NCBI GenBank assembly: GCA_018136815.1
Contig: CM030938.1
Span: forward strand, 1,772,202-1,836,201
DNA: 64,000 bases
Direction: 5' to 3'
From: Isochrysis galbana
Taxonomy: Eukaryota > Haptophyta > Isochrysidales > Isochrysidaceae
The notes beneath the pieces were generated by a model. The model made no database searches. It was not told the origin of the DNA and saw only the letters and a list, made by a program, of their open reading frames with translations. Both the position numbers and the translations under genes were made by a program. Positions 1-11,376 of this stretch are shown in pieces; the stretch's first letter is position 1, and every line of letters begins with the position of its first letter.

Positions 1-2867
1 CCGTCGTAGACCACGCGGCCCTCGGCGTCGCAATAGATGCCCTTGCCGTGCTTTTTACCATTCTCCCACTGGCCGGTGTAGTTGCCACCATCCTTGTACT
101 TCCACGTGCCACGGCCATGACGCATACCGTGGCTGTAGGAGCCGGTGTAAGTTGAGCCGTCGGCAAACGTGTAGGTGCCTTGGCCGTGCATGATGTCATC
201 GGCCCACTCGCCGTCATACTTTTCGCCCGAAGTCCACGAGAAGGTGCCCTTGCCCTCCTTGGATCCCCAGGCCCATTGGCCATCATACGAGTTGCCATCG
301 GCATACCAGTAGGTGCCACGGCCATGGGGATTGTCCTCTTTCCAACCGCCCTCATAGCGGTCGCCGGACTCCCAGCTGAGCACCACGCGATCCTTGAGGT
401 CTTGGACTTCTTGTGCGAGCTCCGTAACTTCGGCCCGCATGGCAGCCACCTTACCGCCCGCGAGCTGCTCCGGGGGCAGCGCCGCAAGAGCAGCTTTGGA
501 CTTCTCCCACTGAGCGTGCAGCGAGTCGAGAGCCGCCTCGGCGCCCGCGACGTCCTTCTTTGATAGGCAGAGGCGCACAGCAGCGACGGCAGAGGCGTGC
601 CGAACCGCAACCAAGAAGAGGCGACGTGCCGCGATGCCGCGTGCGAGCCGCTGACAGGCGGTTGCCGCGCGTCCCGTGACGGAGCGACGCGGGACCTCGA
701 GCACGTTGAGCACTTCGGCGCGCATCCAGACTTTGGTTGCGCCCACCTGGGCGAGAAGCGAGTCGAGCCACGACTCCTTCGGCGCCTCGTCACCAGCGAG
801 CTCTTGGGCGTAGCGGAGGATTCCTGTGCAGCAGGCCATTGGATCGGCCTGCGCTTTGGCCAGGATCTCTGGCTTATTGAAGGCGATGCAGCGGTAGCGC
901 CCGATGAAGTTGGAGTGCGAGTACGAGATTGGGTACCCAGAGCGCTGGATCTCCACGACAGCCGCGACGCCAGTGTAACGCAGCTGGCGCGCGACCACTT
1001 GTCCATTGAAGCAATCTGGGCGCTGCTGCATGTTGGGCTTGATGCAGCGAATGTAATGCTGCGATGTTGCCGCCATTGTCTCGGACAGTGCGCGCAGGGA
1101 GGCCCGGTACGAAGCGCCAACGGTAGCCCGCTTGGTCTCATCCGATGCGGCGCGCTCAGCAAAGAGAGCCGCCAAGAGCGGGCGGGAAGACGAGGCCAAT
1201 AGGACCGGGATATCTTGGTGCAGCGTGCCGCGGTTCTTTTCGAGCCAGCGCCAAGCAGTGTACTGCACCTCGCCTGCGTAGTGGCGCACGATGAACTGAA
1301 GCTTGTCGTACTTGTTGACGCCACCCGGTTTGCCGCCGTGTAGCGCGGCGCCCTTGCCGCGACGGGGCTTCGAGTACAAATCGTTGCCATCGAACGCGAT
1401 GTGCATCTTGGCGACGTACCCCTCATCGGAGCCCTTGGGAACGGCGCACTCCTCGTCGAGGAGTGCCAGGACGCCGCCCTTGTTGGAGTCGAGGAGCTCC
1501 AATTGGGGCGCATTGTCGGGGAAGGAGATGTGGGCGCAAGCGACGCCTTCGCGCTTCCACTCGGCTTGCTGCCGACGGATGAGTGCGTCCGTAAAGTGGG
1601 CTTGCAGCCGCTCGTTAGTGAAATTGATGCAGAGTTGCTCAAAGCCATTGGTGCCGAAGTTTTCGAAGCCGAAGATGTCAAGGAAGCCGATCGAGCGGCG
1701 TCCGCCCGCCTGGATTTTGGACGCACCGAGCGTCTCGTTGAGGCGGGAAATGACACGGTCGAATAGAGCCACGTAAACGGCGCGCGCAATGGCGTCGCGA
1801 GTGTCGCTGCACTGCTCCGGTGAGAGGGCGAGCGTGTAAGTGGAGCCCTGGCGCGTCAGTCGCCTCGATGAAACAGAGTTTGAAGGACCGTTGATCTTGA
1901 GGACACGGGTGACAAGCTTCGCCTCCAGATCCTTCACACGGAGGCCGAGCAAGTCGGCGGCGATGGAGAGGACGTCCTGGTCGGCCACCTTGCCCGGGTT
2001 GTCCTCCTTGTCCGTACCTGGGTTGCTGCTCGCCTCGTCCGGGTCGGCCTCCGTGAAACGCACGTTGCCAAGAGACAGGACTGCGGCGAGTAGCTCGAAG
2101 ACGGTGCGCTGCTCAGCTTCACTGAAGCCAGTGAGCTCGAGGCGCTGAGTGAGAGCTTGCCAGCCGGCGGCATCGTCGATGCCAGGTGCCTTAGCCTCGC
2201 CATCGCGCAGGTATGCATAGTCTGAGGGTGAGTCCATGAGGTAGAGCTGGGAGCGCAGGGGCTCGGGCATTCCAGCGAGCATGTAGTAGAAAATGTGGTA
2301 ATTGCGCTCGCCCGCCGGTGTCGCGACGACGCGAGATTCCTCGAGCAGGTACGACTGGATGACGCCAGCTGAGATCTTGGCGTCCGCGCCGAAGTGCACG
2401 GCACACCACTTCCCAAAGCGTGACGAATTGTGGTTGTATACGGTCATGGCATTTCCGAACGCCTCGAGGAGTAGCCCCGACTCGAGAGCTGCGTCCGTGG
2501 TGGACCCGACCGAGCGCGAGATGTTGGCCAGAGCCGACATCGACAGCTTGATCGTCTCGGTCTTGCCAGCACCGGACTCACCCGACACCAGGAGGGATTG
2601 GGGCGTCCCACCCTTGCCTTCCATCATCGAGGTGTAGGCGCGTAGCACGGTGGTGTGCGCATGGGGTGGGAGGTCAGGATTATCGGCTGCCGATGTCGAC
2701 ATCTGCTTGGCCATCTCTAGCATGCTCGACGGCGCGCATGAGTTGACGGGTTTGTAGGGGTTCATCACCACCAGCACGGGGCCAATGTTGGTGAAGATGG
2801 TGTCTTTTTCGAGTCGAAGCCGGAAGGTGTGGAGCATCGCCCCGAAGTTGACATCACCGAGAGCAAC
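1..2867 (-). CDS. Myosin heavy chain with C-terminal MORN repeats (partial at both ends)
   Basis: Actin-based motor ATPase. The minus strand is open for about 955 codons from 2867 to the window edge. In order it shows the start of the motor core (RLEKDTIFTNIGPVLVV), the P-loop GESGAGKTE at 2556-2582, switch I NHNSSRFGK, switch II DIFGFE, the actin-binding region (YIRCIKPN) and the converter. A short Arg-rich neck with no clear IQ consensus follows, then a brief coiled stretch, then at least five 23-residue MORN repeats (for example YEGGWKEDNPHGRGTY) in about 1-385. A pyrimidine-rich tract ending in CAG at 2868-2870 is the probable acceptor of this exon. The N-terminal exon(s) would lie in or beyond the N gap, and the C-terminus is off the window. 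MORN repeats in other proteins bind membranes or act as scaffolds, so a membrane-linked cargo role is inferred. Myosin class is unresolved. Confidence 0.95.
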
Positions 2868-2909
2868 CTGAGAAGGACAAAGACATCATCAAAAGCTCCG
2901 AACACTTTC

Positions 2910-3009
2910 NNNNNNNNNNNNNNNNNNNNNNNNNNNNNNNNNNNNNNNNNNNNNNNNNNNNNNNNNNNNNNNNNNNNNNNNNNNNNNNNNNNNNNNNNNN
3001 NNNNNNNNN
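2910..3009. other. Assembly gap of 100 N
   Basis: Exactly 100 N, a conventional placeholder for a join of unknown length. It separates the minus-strand myosin from the plus-strand PB1 gene and hides the 5' ends of both. Confidence 0.99.
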
Positions 3010-3458
3010 GGTTCAAACCACGTGCCCGGCCCAAGGTGGCGACGGTGCGAATCGTGCGTGGTGGTAAAAAGCTGGCCGACGTGGAATTGTCCTTGAAGGG
3101 TCTGAGCAACATAGTCGATTTCGAGGAGGCCCTCGCTGCGGCACTGGCGGACGAGCTTGAGGTGACTGACGCCTTCAAGATTCATTACATGGACTCGAGT
3201 GGCGATTTGGTCATGGTCAATGAGCACACCGACCTGAAGGAGCTGGCGTGCTCCTCCTCGGTTACAGCCAAGCTTGATGCGCCCAAGAAGGGGAAGAATA
3301 GCAAGGGGAGCGGCAGTAGCATCAACGAGAGCGACTCTGGGAAAGACTCCGGGAGGGAGGGTAAGGGCAAGAAAAGCAAATCATCTGGGCATACGCGTAG
3401 AGGAAGTAGTCGAAGCGCTCCGCCGCCTCTCGCCATGGCCAATGACATGTCGGACTAG
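3010..3458 (+). CDS. PB1-domain protein, C-terminal part
   Basis: Open frame emerging from the gap and ending in TAG at 3456-3458, about 148 residues visible. It reads as a PB1 (ubiquitin-like) fold: a basic first strand (KVATVRIVRGGKKLADVEL), a helix (FEEALAAALADELEV), then the OPCA-like acidic core YMDSSGDLVMVNEHTDLKEL. PB1 domains pair acidic and basic faces to join signalling or autophagy proteins. The tail after the domain is low-complexity Lys/Ser/Gly (KKGKNSKGSGSSINESDSGK) and ends in AMANDMSD. Because the domain sits at the very C-terminus, the enzymatic or scaffold part must lie in the gap, so the protein cannot be named. It is divergently oriented to the myosin. Confidence 0.7.
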
Positions 3459-4310
3459 AATGGTACCGTCTTCTCAGCGAAGCCAGGAACTAGGAGGGGT
3501 GGCGCAACCATTTTGCCCACGTTTCCCCGCCCGATAGCGATAGCAATAGTGTGTTTTTCGGGCCATGGCTCCGATCGATACTCATTACTCAAAAAGAATC
3601 AAGTTCACACTTGCTTCACATGGGGCATGGGGGGAGCACGGAGCCCCCCCCCCTCTTCATCTCCACTGCTCTCACTCTCCCCCCACAACTAAGTTTGCGT
3701 AGCCTTAGCCTTAGTTCATTCACATACGGGCGGGAGGCGCCTCGTGCTCGTGCCTTCCCCACCTCGTCGCTCTGTCGCTCTGCGGCTGGGTTAATAATAG
3801 TGTGACGTGCTTTTGCACTGTGTTGCCCTCTCCCGCGCGCGCGGTGGCAGGTACAGCAGGATAGAGCGCGCGCGCTCGCGATCCGGGCGACGAGAGACAG
3901 CAGGATCAAGAAGAAGAAGAGAGAAGTGAGAGAAGAAGGAGAACGGAGGAGACACCACGCGCTGGGGGGGGGGGGGGGGGGGGGGGCACGGGAGGGCGCA
4001 GAGAGAGAGAGAGAGGTCGCAGAGACTGGTACTCTATAGAATGGATGGTAGATCAGTGAATAGGTTTGAGCGGCGCGCCCAACGCAAGCAGGAGACTGTG
4101 GTTCATGGACGTCCTCCCCCTCCTTCCCCCCCTCCCCCCCCCCCCCCCCCCCGCGGTAGAGTCAACCCCCCCCGCCGCGGCGGAGAGAAAGAGCGCGAGG
4201 CGAGGGTTAGGGGGGGAAGGGGAGGAAGGCGGGGAAGGCAGGGCGAGGGGAGTCGTGACAGTCGGACGGTACTCACGCGAGCGCGAGAGCCGAGGGGGCG
4301 AGCCGGTGTA
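3459..4310 (+). promoter_or_regulatory. Intergenic region and 5' leader of topoisomerase I
   Basis: No supported gene. It contains C-runs near 3645, a 23-base poly-G at 3964-3986, a GA tract at 4001-4014 and a poly-C near 4132-4152. A short GCGCGCG patch lies at about 3834-3842. The topoisomerase frame stays open upstream to 4041, but the intervening peptide is low-complexity Pro/Arg, so it is treated as leader. Confidence 0.5.
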
Positions 4311-7300
4311 ATGGGCAGAATCAAGGAAGACTCGTCCGACGAGGAGGACGACGTACCGCTCTCTCAGCGCGTCGCCGCGCCCAAGCTTGAGCAGGGCAAG
4401 CCGCCAGCTGTGCCCGCAGCGCCTGCCACAAACGGGAAGCCTGCTGCTGCGCCTGCTGCCGACGACAGCGAGGATGAGGACGACGTGCCCCTGACGAAGA
4501 GAAAGGCGGCGCTCGATGCCGCTGCGTCCAAGCCGGCTCCCGCGACCAAGAAGCAGAAGGTCGAGCCAAAGGCGGCCACCAACGGGAAGCCGAAGCCCTC
4601 GCCAGCCGCTAAGGCAAAGGCCAAACCCAAGCCTGCGGACGACTCCGACTCTGATGTTGAGCCCGCGGCGAAGAAACGGAAGGAGGGGGTGTCGATCAAA
4701 AGAGAGGTGGAGGGACCCTCCACATCGTACGGGGAGCGCTGGTACGAAGAGGTTGATGGCTCTGAGTGGAAGCGTGGCGGAGTAAAGTGGAAGACGCTCG
4801 AGCATGGTGGTGTGATTTTCCCTCCCCTCTACGAGCCGCACGGGAAGAAGCTCATATACGACGGTCAGCATATTCAGCTCAACGCCGCACAGGAAGAGGT
4901 GTGCTGCTACCTCCCTTCAATCGTGGTGGTCGACAGCAAGTGACGCTTCATCACGTGATCTCGAGTGGTGTGACACAACCCGCTGTTTTGTGGGTGAGAT
5001 GGCATCCTTTTGGAGCAAGAGCCGATGTGCTATTGTCGGTGCTGCTGTGGAGCCCGGGGCTTTAGCTTCTGCTCGCGATGCTTGCCTCCAAGTATCAGCG
5101 CGGATGATTGGATAGCGTTGAGAGGGCCGCATGTGAGCATGCGATGCGGAGGTGCTCCAAGCTGCATGTGTGTGAGCTTTGTGATGAGGGCTGTAAGCGC
5201 ACCCCATCAGGTGGCCGATCCACGAATGGCATGCACTTGCGCGTGCCCCGTGCCTCGCCTCTTATACGCCTCTGGGACGTTGCGCAACAGGTGGCGACGA
5301 TGTTTGCTGCGATGAAGGACACTGACTACGGCAAAAATCCTGCTTTTCAGAAGAATTTCATGGAGGCCTGGCGACCGCTGCTCAAGCAGACGGCTGAGGG
5401 GAAGATTGTCAAGGATCTGGCCAAATGCGATTTCAGTATTATCGCGGCGCACCTAGACGAGGAGAAAGAAAAGAAGAAGAACATGTCAAAAGAGGAGAAG
5501 GTGGGAGAATAGGAGTGATGGGGGTCAGTCTTTGTTTGCTGAGCTTGCCGGTTTGGATTAGTGGACTCCAGAGAAGGAGGCAAGCCGGCTCACACGGTGG
5601 TATCGCTGCTGCAGTTGCTCATGTGGTGACGAAATCGCCGAGGAGTGAGCAGTCATGGAGTCTTCGGCTAGGCCTCGAGACTCCCGCGTGGCAAGTGAGC
5701 ACAACATTCCTGCTTATTCCGGGTTTCTTCCTTCCCTCATTTTCAGGCGGCGGCTAAGGCTGAGAAAGAGGCTGCCGAGGCACATTGTGCCTACGCTATC
5801 ATCGATGGTCGTAAGGAAAAGGTCGGAAACTTCCGCGTGGAACCGCCGGGTCTCTTCCGTGGCCGTGGCGCTCACCCCAAGATGGGGAAACTAAAGGGAC
5901 GCATATGGCCAGAAGACATCACGATCAACATCGGCAAGAAGGCCAAGGTGAGGCGATTGCCACTGCAAAATTCATCCCGGGCTACCGCCTGACGTTGCGC
6001 GCCTCTCATCAAGGCATCGACAGCCCATTACTCTCAGATTGCACGCAGCATGTGCACCCCCATCGCCTGCACTCACCGCATCGGGAGATGCTGGGCGCTT
6101 CGCCTCGTACAGTATTAGACCTTTCACACCGTGCGCTCTTGCAGTGCCCCTTTTTACTGCGAGCGCCGAGGTGTCTATCCCCCCTCAGGTCCCGCCGGTA
6201 CCTGATCTAGGCGACGGCAAGAAGCATAAATGGGGAGAGGTTGTCCATGACAACACTGTGACATGGCTCGCCAAATGGATTGACACCATCAATGGAGAAG
6301 TAGGGGCACACCCTGCCGGCGCGGCCTTGTACCCGCCTGTTGCATTGCCTGCTTCACGTGTACCTTGCACGCCTCGGCCTCTCTTGTCACCACTGGCCTT
6401 AATAACCCTCCTCATCAATAGGTCAAGTACGTCATGCTTGCGGCCAACTCGTCGTGGAAAGGCATGTCGGACTTGGCTAAATACGAGAAAGCCCGCGAGC
6501 TCAAGAAGCACATCCATAACATCCGTGCCGACTACATGAAAGGGATGCGCTCTAGTGACAACGAGGCACAACAAAAATCCGTCGCGGTCTACCTGATTGA
6601 TCGGCTCGCTCTCCGAGTGGGGAACGAGAAGAATACCGAGGAAGAAGCCGACACTGTGAGGCCCTCTTCCACCTACGGGCTTGCGGCGTGCGCGCACACA
6701 GCTCGTTGGCGGCGCAAGACAACAGGGTCGTGAAGCAGCGGCCGGCATAAGATCGCTGGGTCGCTTCGCGAGCTAGTCACAAAACATACTCAACATAGTA
6801 GCAAACTCCTGACCAATCAAGAAAAGCCGCGGCAGCGGGCTGTCACTAGCACGATGGAGTTGTTCCCAGTAGTCTTGACCGCAGATCTAAGTGCCCATGT
6901 TCACTTCGTCTGGCTGTCTTTTCACCACAGGTTGGCTGCACCTCTCTTCGCGTAGAGCACGTATTCCTAGACGTTGGTGAGAACAAGCTGCGCTTGAAGT
7001 TCTTGGGTAAGGACTCTATCGAGTACGATGCTACCACCGAGGTAATGTCGATGAATGCCTGTCGTCATCGAGCTTATCCACTTGGAAAGCGTCGGGCACG
7101 TAGCTGCCTCACGGCGCGCCTCGTAGATCGCGTCCCGTTGCATGCAGTTGGACGCCGCGTTCTCGAGCCCTCTTGCCGACCTTGGCCCGACCGCCTGCTA
7201 TTGCACAACAGGTTATCCCCGAGGTTTACAAGTGCCTCTGCAAGTTTGTTGCCAAGAAGAAGCCCGGCGATCGGGTGTGTGCCGAAGAACCGAGCCAGCT

Positions 7301-8348
7301 CAAGGCGTTCAGACTTGGCCCGCCGTTGAGCGTGTCCATGGACATCCTTAGTGCCCAATAGCTCTCCGCCCAGTCAATCCTCCTCCCCCCCGCACTAAGT
7401 GCGCCCATCTAGTCAACAACTCCCCAACACGTCTCGACAGGTCTTCGACAAGGTAGAACCTGCTGCGCTGAACGAGTACTTCAAGAACTTCATGGAGGGC
7501 CTTTCTGCCAAGGTGTTCCGTACGTACAACGCCTCTATCACGTTGGACGCCGAGCTACGCAAGACGAGCGAGCAGGTACCCGCGTGTGAACGTCCTTGGT
7601 CGTGACGCGCATACAAGTGACATACTAGATCCCAAGTGTTGCCGCAACGCGTTTCTCATCAATATGCGATCTCGCCTCCTTCCGTTGACTCATCGGAAAT
7701 TGATGGACGGCCCCGCAGGTTACGCAGCGCCAACGTCAGCAAGAAGGCGACGTGAATGCGCTCATGGCCTATTACAACCTAGCCAACAAGAACGTCGCCG
7801 AACTTTGTAACCACCAACGTGCAACACCCGCTTCGCACGCCAACGCCATAGCCAAGATGGATGAGAAGATCGAGGTCATCAAGAAAGAGCTCAAGGAGGC
7901 GAAGAAAGCTAATTCATCCAAGGCTGACACCCTTGCTAAACGGCTTGGAAAGGTGGGTAGGGAGTTGCAAGCCCTACAAGCAGCCTCGGCCGCTTACTAT
8001 GTCACGGTCGGCTCTCGTGTGGAGCCGGCTCCAGGGTTGGATTACATTGCGCCGGCCCCTTCCTTTCCCTTATGTCTAAACTCTTTGGAAAATGAATCCT
8101 CTCTCCTCCCCTCCCCCCACCCCCCTTTCAAATACATCCACGTCGATACGCAGATGATGGCCGATCGCCGCAACAAGGATGAAACCAAGAACGTGTCGCT
8201 CGGCACCTCCAAGATCAACTACAACGACCCGCGTGTCACAGTCGCCTGGTGCAAGAAGCACGACGTGCCAATCCAAAGGCCCTTCCCCAAGACGTTGTGC
8301 GCAAAATTCACATGGGCGATGTCTATCGAGCCTGACTACGAGTTTTAG
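4311..8348 (+). CDS. TOP1: DNA topoisomerase I (type IB), ten exons
   Basis: Relaxes supercoiled DNA in the nucleus by forming a 3'-phosphotyrosyl nick. Exons by homology and splice sites: 4311-4898, 5291-5500, 5747-5947, 6189-6299, 6422-6655, 6931-7041, 7212-7274, 7441-7575, 7719-7952, 8154-8348 (about 693 aa). All introns are phase 0, GT-AG. Start 4311 was chosen because [20 protein letters not shown] is a typical acidic TopoI N-terminus; an in-frame ATG at 4041 would add Pro/Arg-rich sequence. The charged, nuclear-signal-like N-terminus (residues 1-150) is followed by the core ([57 protein letters not shown]), a Lys-rich coiled linker and the C-terminal domain with the catalytic Tyr in SKINY (codon 8220-8222, about residue 652). 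It ends in PDYEF. Nothing essential appears to be missing. Confidence 0.97.
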
Positions 8349-9003
8349 GAGCAGTCCACATGGAATCGACGCCGAATTGAAGAGGCTTTGTCGGCTGAAT
8401 GGCATCAATTGGGCATTCCGCAGCAGCTTATTACATGGGTATTCGGATGGCGAGAGAGCCCGAATGGCCATTCAGCGATTCGCCGGGTCTACGCATGTTT
8501 CGCAAAATGTCTAGCCTCATTCCTTGCGACCCGAATCGTGTGCAAGTCAGCGTCAAACCTCCTGCAGCATCAAAGACGGCCTGTTACATACTCACCAACG
8601 TACATGGGAGTGGAATAATCATGCGTATTGGTCGTGCTTCTCAGCGCGTGGCAAGTGAGCAAAGCGCATAGACCAGTGAGGACTGGCAGGCTGGCTCCAA
8701 CGTGCGCGCCCCTGCTGTATTCATGATAACCTAGCATTTGCGCCCCGAATTGCTTCATACCTTGCTAGATCCGTCCTTGCCAGCATCGTTCGTGCAGACA
8801 CTATGCGGGGCGGTCAAACTGGGATTTTAACTATTTTTAGGGTTAGGGGGGGCTACTTTCTTGACCGTGGCGCCATGTCCAATAACCATTAACAACCTTC
8901 AAGGGGGCCACCTGTTAGCATCGGCATGAGCAAATGAAAATATTCGCCGCGAGAAATAGTCCGATTCGCCCCCACGCCCCTCAGTCACGCACGCCCACGC
9001 GCT
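8349..9003. other. Intergenic region without recognised gene
   Basis: Short open frames exist (for example 8399-8671), but none has recognisable domains or codon character. Nothing else is seen apart from short telomere-like TTTAGGGTTAGGG text near 8836. Confidence 0.4.
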
Positions 9004-9470
9004 CTACCCATACGCTCTACTCATAAAGCAAATTGCGGTCGGACGGATCGAGCATGACCACTGGCTCGATATGCGACGAGACGGAATAGGGAAACGATCG
9101 GCGGGAGGCGCGGCTAAGGTGGCCGGGAGTGATGGAATGGCGGGCTGGACCACCTCCTCAGCAGAGGAAGGCGGGAGGACGGGCTTGGGCGAGGGCGAGC
9201 GCGACGACGGAGCGGACATGGCTGGGCGGATCGGGAGTGATAGGCTGAGGCTGAGGCTGAGGGAGTGGGGAGGTTTGGTATTGAGGTAGTGTTGAGAACG
9301 AGGGACGAGGGACGAGAACGGGAACCAGAACGAGAGCGAGAGCGACGAACGAAGAACGACAGACGACAGACGGTTCGGGGCCGATGGCCCGACGAGATGA
9401 CACCGAGTGGAGAGAGAGGGGGGCTCGTGCCCCCCATGGGCGAACTAAGTATAAACTTAGTTGAGGCGAG
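9004..9470 (-). repeat. Gypsy leader/LTR-related repeat fragment (fossil)
   Basis: On the minus strand this matches 33974-34390 on the plus strand over most of its length: a Ser/Arg-type leader of repeated CTCTCGTTCTCG text, then a short frame starting MSAPSSRSPSPK and continuing VVQPAIPSL. The same kind of leader and start (SMSLSPPSSPSLKP) occurs in the LTR of the gypsy element at 35443-36300. It is therefore read as an old remnant of a related family. It begins next to the palindrome at 9443-9462. Confidence 0.5.
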
Positions 9471-9569
9471 ACTATTAGTATTAGTAGTAAAAGGCTTTTT
9501 TTGCATGCCTGAACTCTATACTCTATTGTCTACTGATCATTCATACCCTAGCTGTGAAAAACAGCGGTT

Positions 9570-10045
9570 GAGGTCTAGAAAACAATAAAAACAGCTGTTT
9601 TTGGGAATGCAAAAAAACAGTAAAAAACAGTGCAAAAACAATATACAATATAATAGTGGGGCCGTGCGTGGGGCCAAATACAGCATACAGCAGGGGGCCT
9701 CCCCCCCCGCCCCCCCGTGCGGAACGCCTCTGCCTTTCTCTCGCGAGTCGCGAGAGTCGCTCGTGGCGTCGTCGCGATCCCCTCCCCCCCATCCTCCATG
9801 GCCAGCCGCCCAGTCTTCAACCCCAACCCCACCCGGTCATCGCGATCAGCGAGCCGGGTGGTGGATAGTGATAGCGACAGCGACAGCGAGAGCGGCGGTG
9901 CGGTGCTCGCCGCGGCTGTGGCTGCACCAGCAGCAGCGCTATCCGCTGCGCAACGCTGGGCATCGCTGCTCGACGTGTTCACGAGGCGTGTGCTCGCCGC
10001 TCGCCGCCGCCGCCGCCCTGCCCAGATGTTCGAGCAGGGGGAGAG
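9570..10045 (+). mobile_element. hAT-related 5' fragment (truncated DNA transposon)
   Basis: The stretch has the layout of the front of the hAT element at 12204: a run of AAACAGT-type repeats, then TCGCGAGTCGCGAG, then a short frame whose start (9799) reads NPNPTRSSRSAS and later WASLLD. The intact transposase has NPNPNRASRS and WAALLD at the same places. There is no BED finger or catalytic region, so this is a 5' remnant or a non-autonomous derivative. A GA-rich purine tract follows at about 10037-10130. Confidence 0.55.
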
Positions 10046-10372
10046 AAGAAAAGAAAAAAATGGGAGAGAAAGAGAGGGAGGGAGGGCGAAATGGAGGGAG
10101 AGAGGAGAGAAAGAGGCAAGAAAGAAAAGAAAATTCACCTAGTCCTGGAAGAGCGCCGCCGCGGCAAAGACGAGAATATAGGGTATAGGGAGCGTGGCGG
10201 GGGAGCCAAAATAATAAAACAGCTCTCTAATCTCTCGCTTCCCTCGTTCCTCCTTCCCTCGCTCCCGCTCCCGGTCTCTTCCCTTCTCTTATCTTCGATT
10301 TCCCTCCCTCGTTTCCTCCCCTCTCTCTCTCCACCTCCCCCCCCCGCCCCCCCGCGTTCTCCCTCTCCCTCA

Positions 10373-11376
10373 ATGTCGCGCCTCACACAGAGATTGGCGC
10401 CGCCGCTCTGCGGGCGCAGCCTATCGATCGGCACGGCCAAGGAGCGTGCTCTCTCGCTCGAGGGGCAGGTTGCCTGGGTGGTCGGTGGCGTTGGCATCGT
10501 TGGCGCCGGCATCTGCCGTGGGCTGCTGCGCGCTGGAGCGACTGTGCTCGTCAACTCTCGGCACGAGACTCGCCTCGAGCAGCTGGCCGACGAGCTGGGC
10601 CACCCAGAGCAGCTAGTGTGCGTGACGGGTTCGATGCTACCTGAGCATGCCGCTGCCACTATTACTGCCGGACTCGATCGCACCAGCCAGCAGCTCGACC
10701 ACGTCGTGGCACACTGCGCCGTGCGCTGGTGGGCACGCAACCATGGCGACGAGACGTCGACTGTGTTGCGCAATGCAAACTCGCTGCTGAGCATCGCGCC
10801 CGAGGAGTTCCCCGCGCTCGCTTCGCAGCTCGCGAGCTTGCACTTTGCCGCCGCGCACCACCTCGTGCCCCGTCTCTCGCAGGAGCGCTCCTCCTACACT
10901 TTCATGACGGGGGGTGGGCCATCTCAAATGCGCTCGGTGCCTGGCACGCTGTCGTCTCTAGGGCACGTCAACGCGGCTGTCGTCTCCGGCCTCGCCGGCG
11001 CGATGCGGTCGGAGCTCAGTGGATCACCGCTTCGGGTCTCTGAACTGCGGGTGAGGACCGCGGCCCCTGCCACAGCTTGCCGCGCGCTCGGGCACCCTGT
11101 TATCAAGTTCTCATTTCTTCCCATCACCTCGGCTTGCAGGTGTCGATGCGCCTCAACCGCCCCGCGTCAGAACGCAAGCTTGATCCGCGAGAGACACCAT
11201 TGTCTCACCAGCTCGGCGCAGTGTGCGCGGGTATTGCAGCTGACGCGAGAGGGGGAGGCAAGGATGGCAACTTGCTGCACGAGGTGTGCACAGACGCAGA
11301 CGTCAAGGCGTTGCGAGAGCGGTACCCAGTTGCCGATGTTGGCTACTCCGTTTACTTCAACCCAGGTCTCCTCTGA
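10373..11376 (+). CDS. Short-chain dehydrogenase/reductase-like protein, two exons
   Basis: Exon 1 is 10373-11050 and exon 2 is 11140-11376, joined by a GT-AG phase-0 intron (about 304 aa). The N-terminal Rossmann segment VAWVVGGVGIVGAGICRG fits the SDR nucleotide-binding GxxxGxG pattern, followed by VNSRHETRLEQLADEL as the second strand and helix. The usual SDR YxxxK is not obvious. The region LSSLGHVNAAVVSGLAGAM occupies the expected helix, with His/Asn in place of Tyr/Lys, so activity is uncertain and it may be a divergent or non-catalytic member. The first 30 residues are Arg-rich, lack acidic residues and could be an organelle targeting peptide. Substrate is unknown. The coding strand just upstream is CT-rich, unlike most neighbours. 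Confidence 0.8.

Noticed and set aside
180-2637. Several plus-strand open frames of 80-200 codons across 180-2637
   Set aside because: They are antisense shadows of the myosin/MORN coding strand, which is open throughout with clear motifs.
2829-3227. Open frames running through the N gap at 2910-3009
   Set aside because: N codons cannot support a frame, and the left side belongs to the minus-strand myosin.
4041-4310. Upstream in-frame extension of topoisomerase I
   Set aside because: Low-complexity Pro/Arg peptide from poly-C and GA tracts; the acidic start at 4311 fits the family better.
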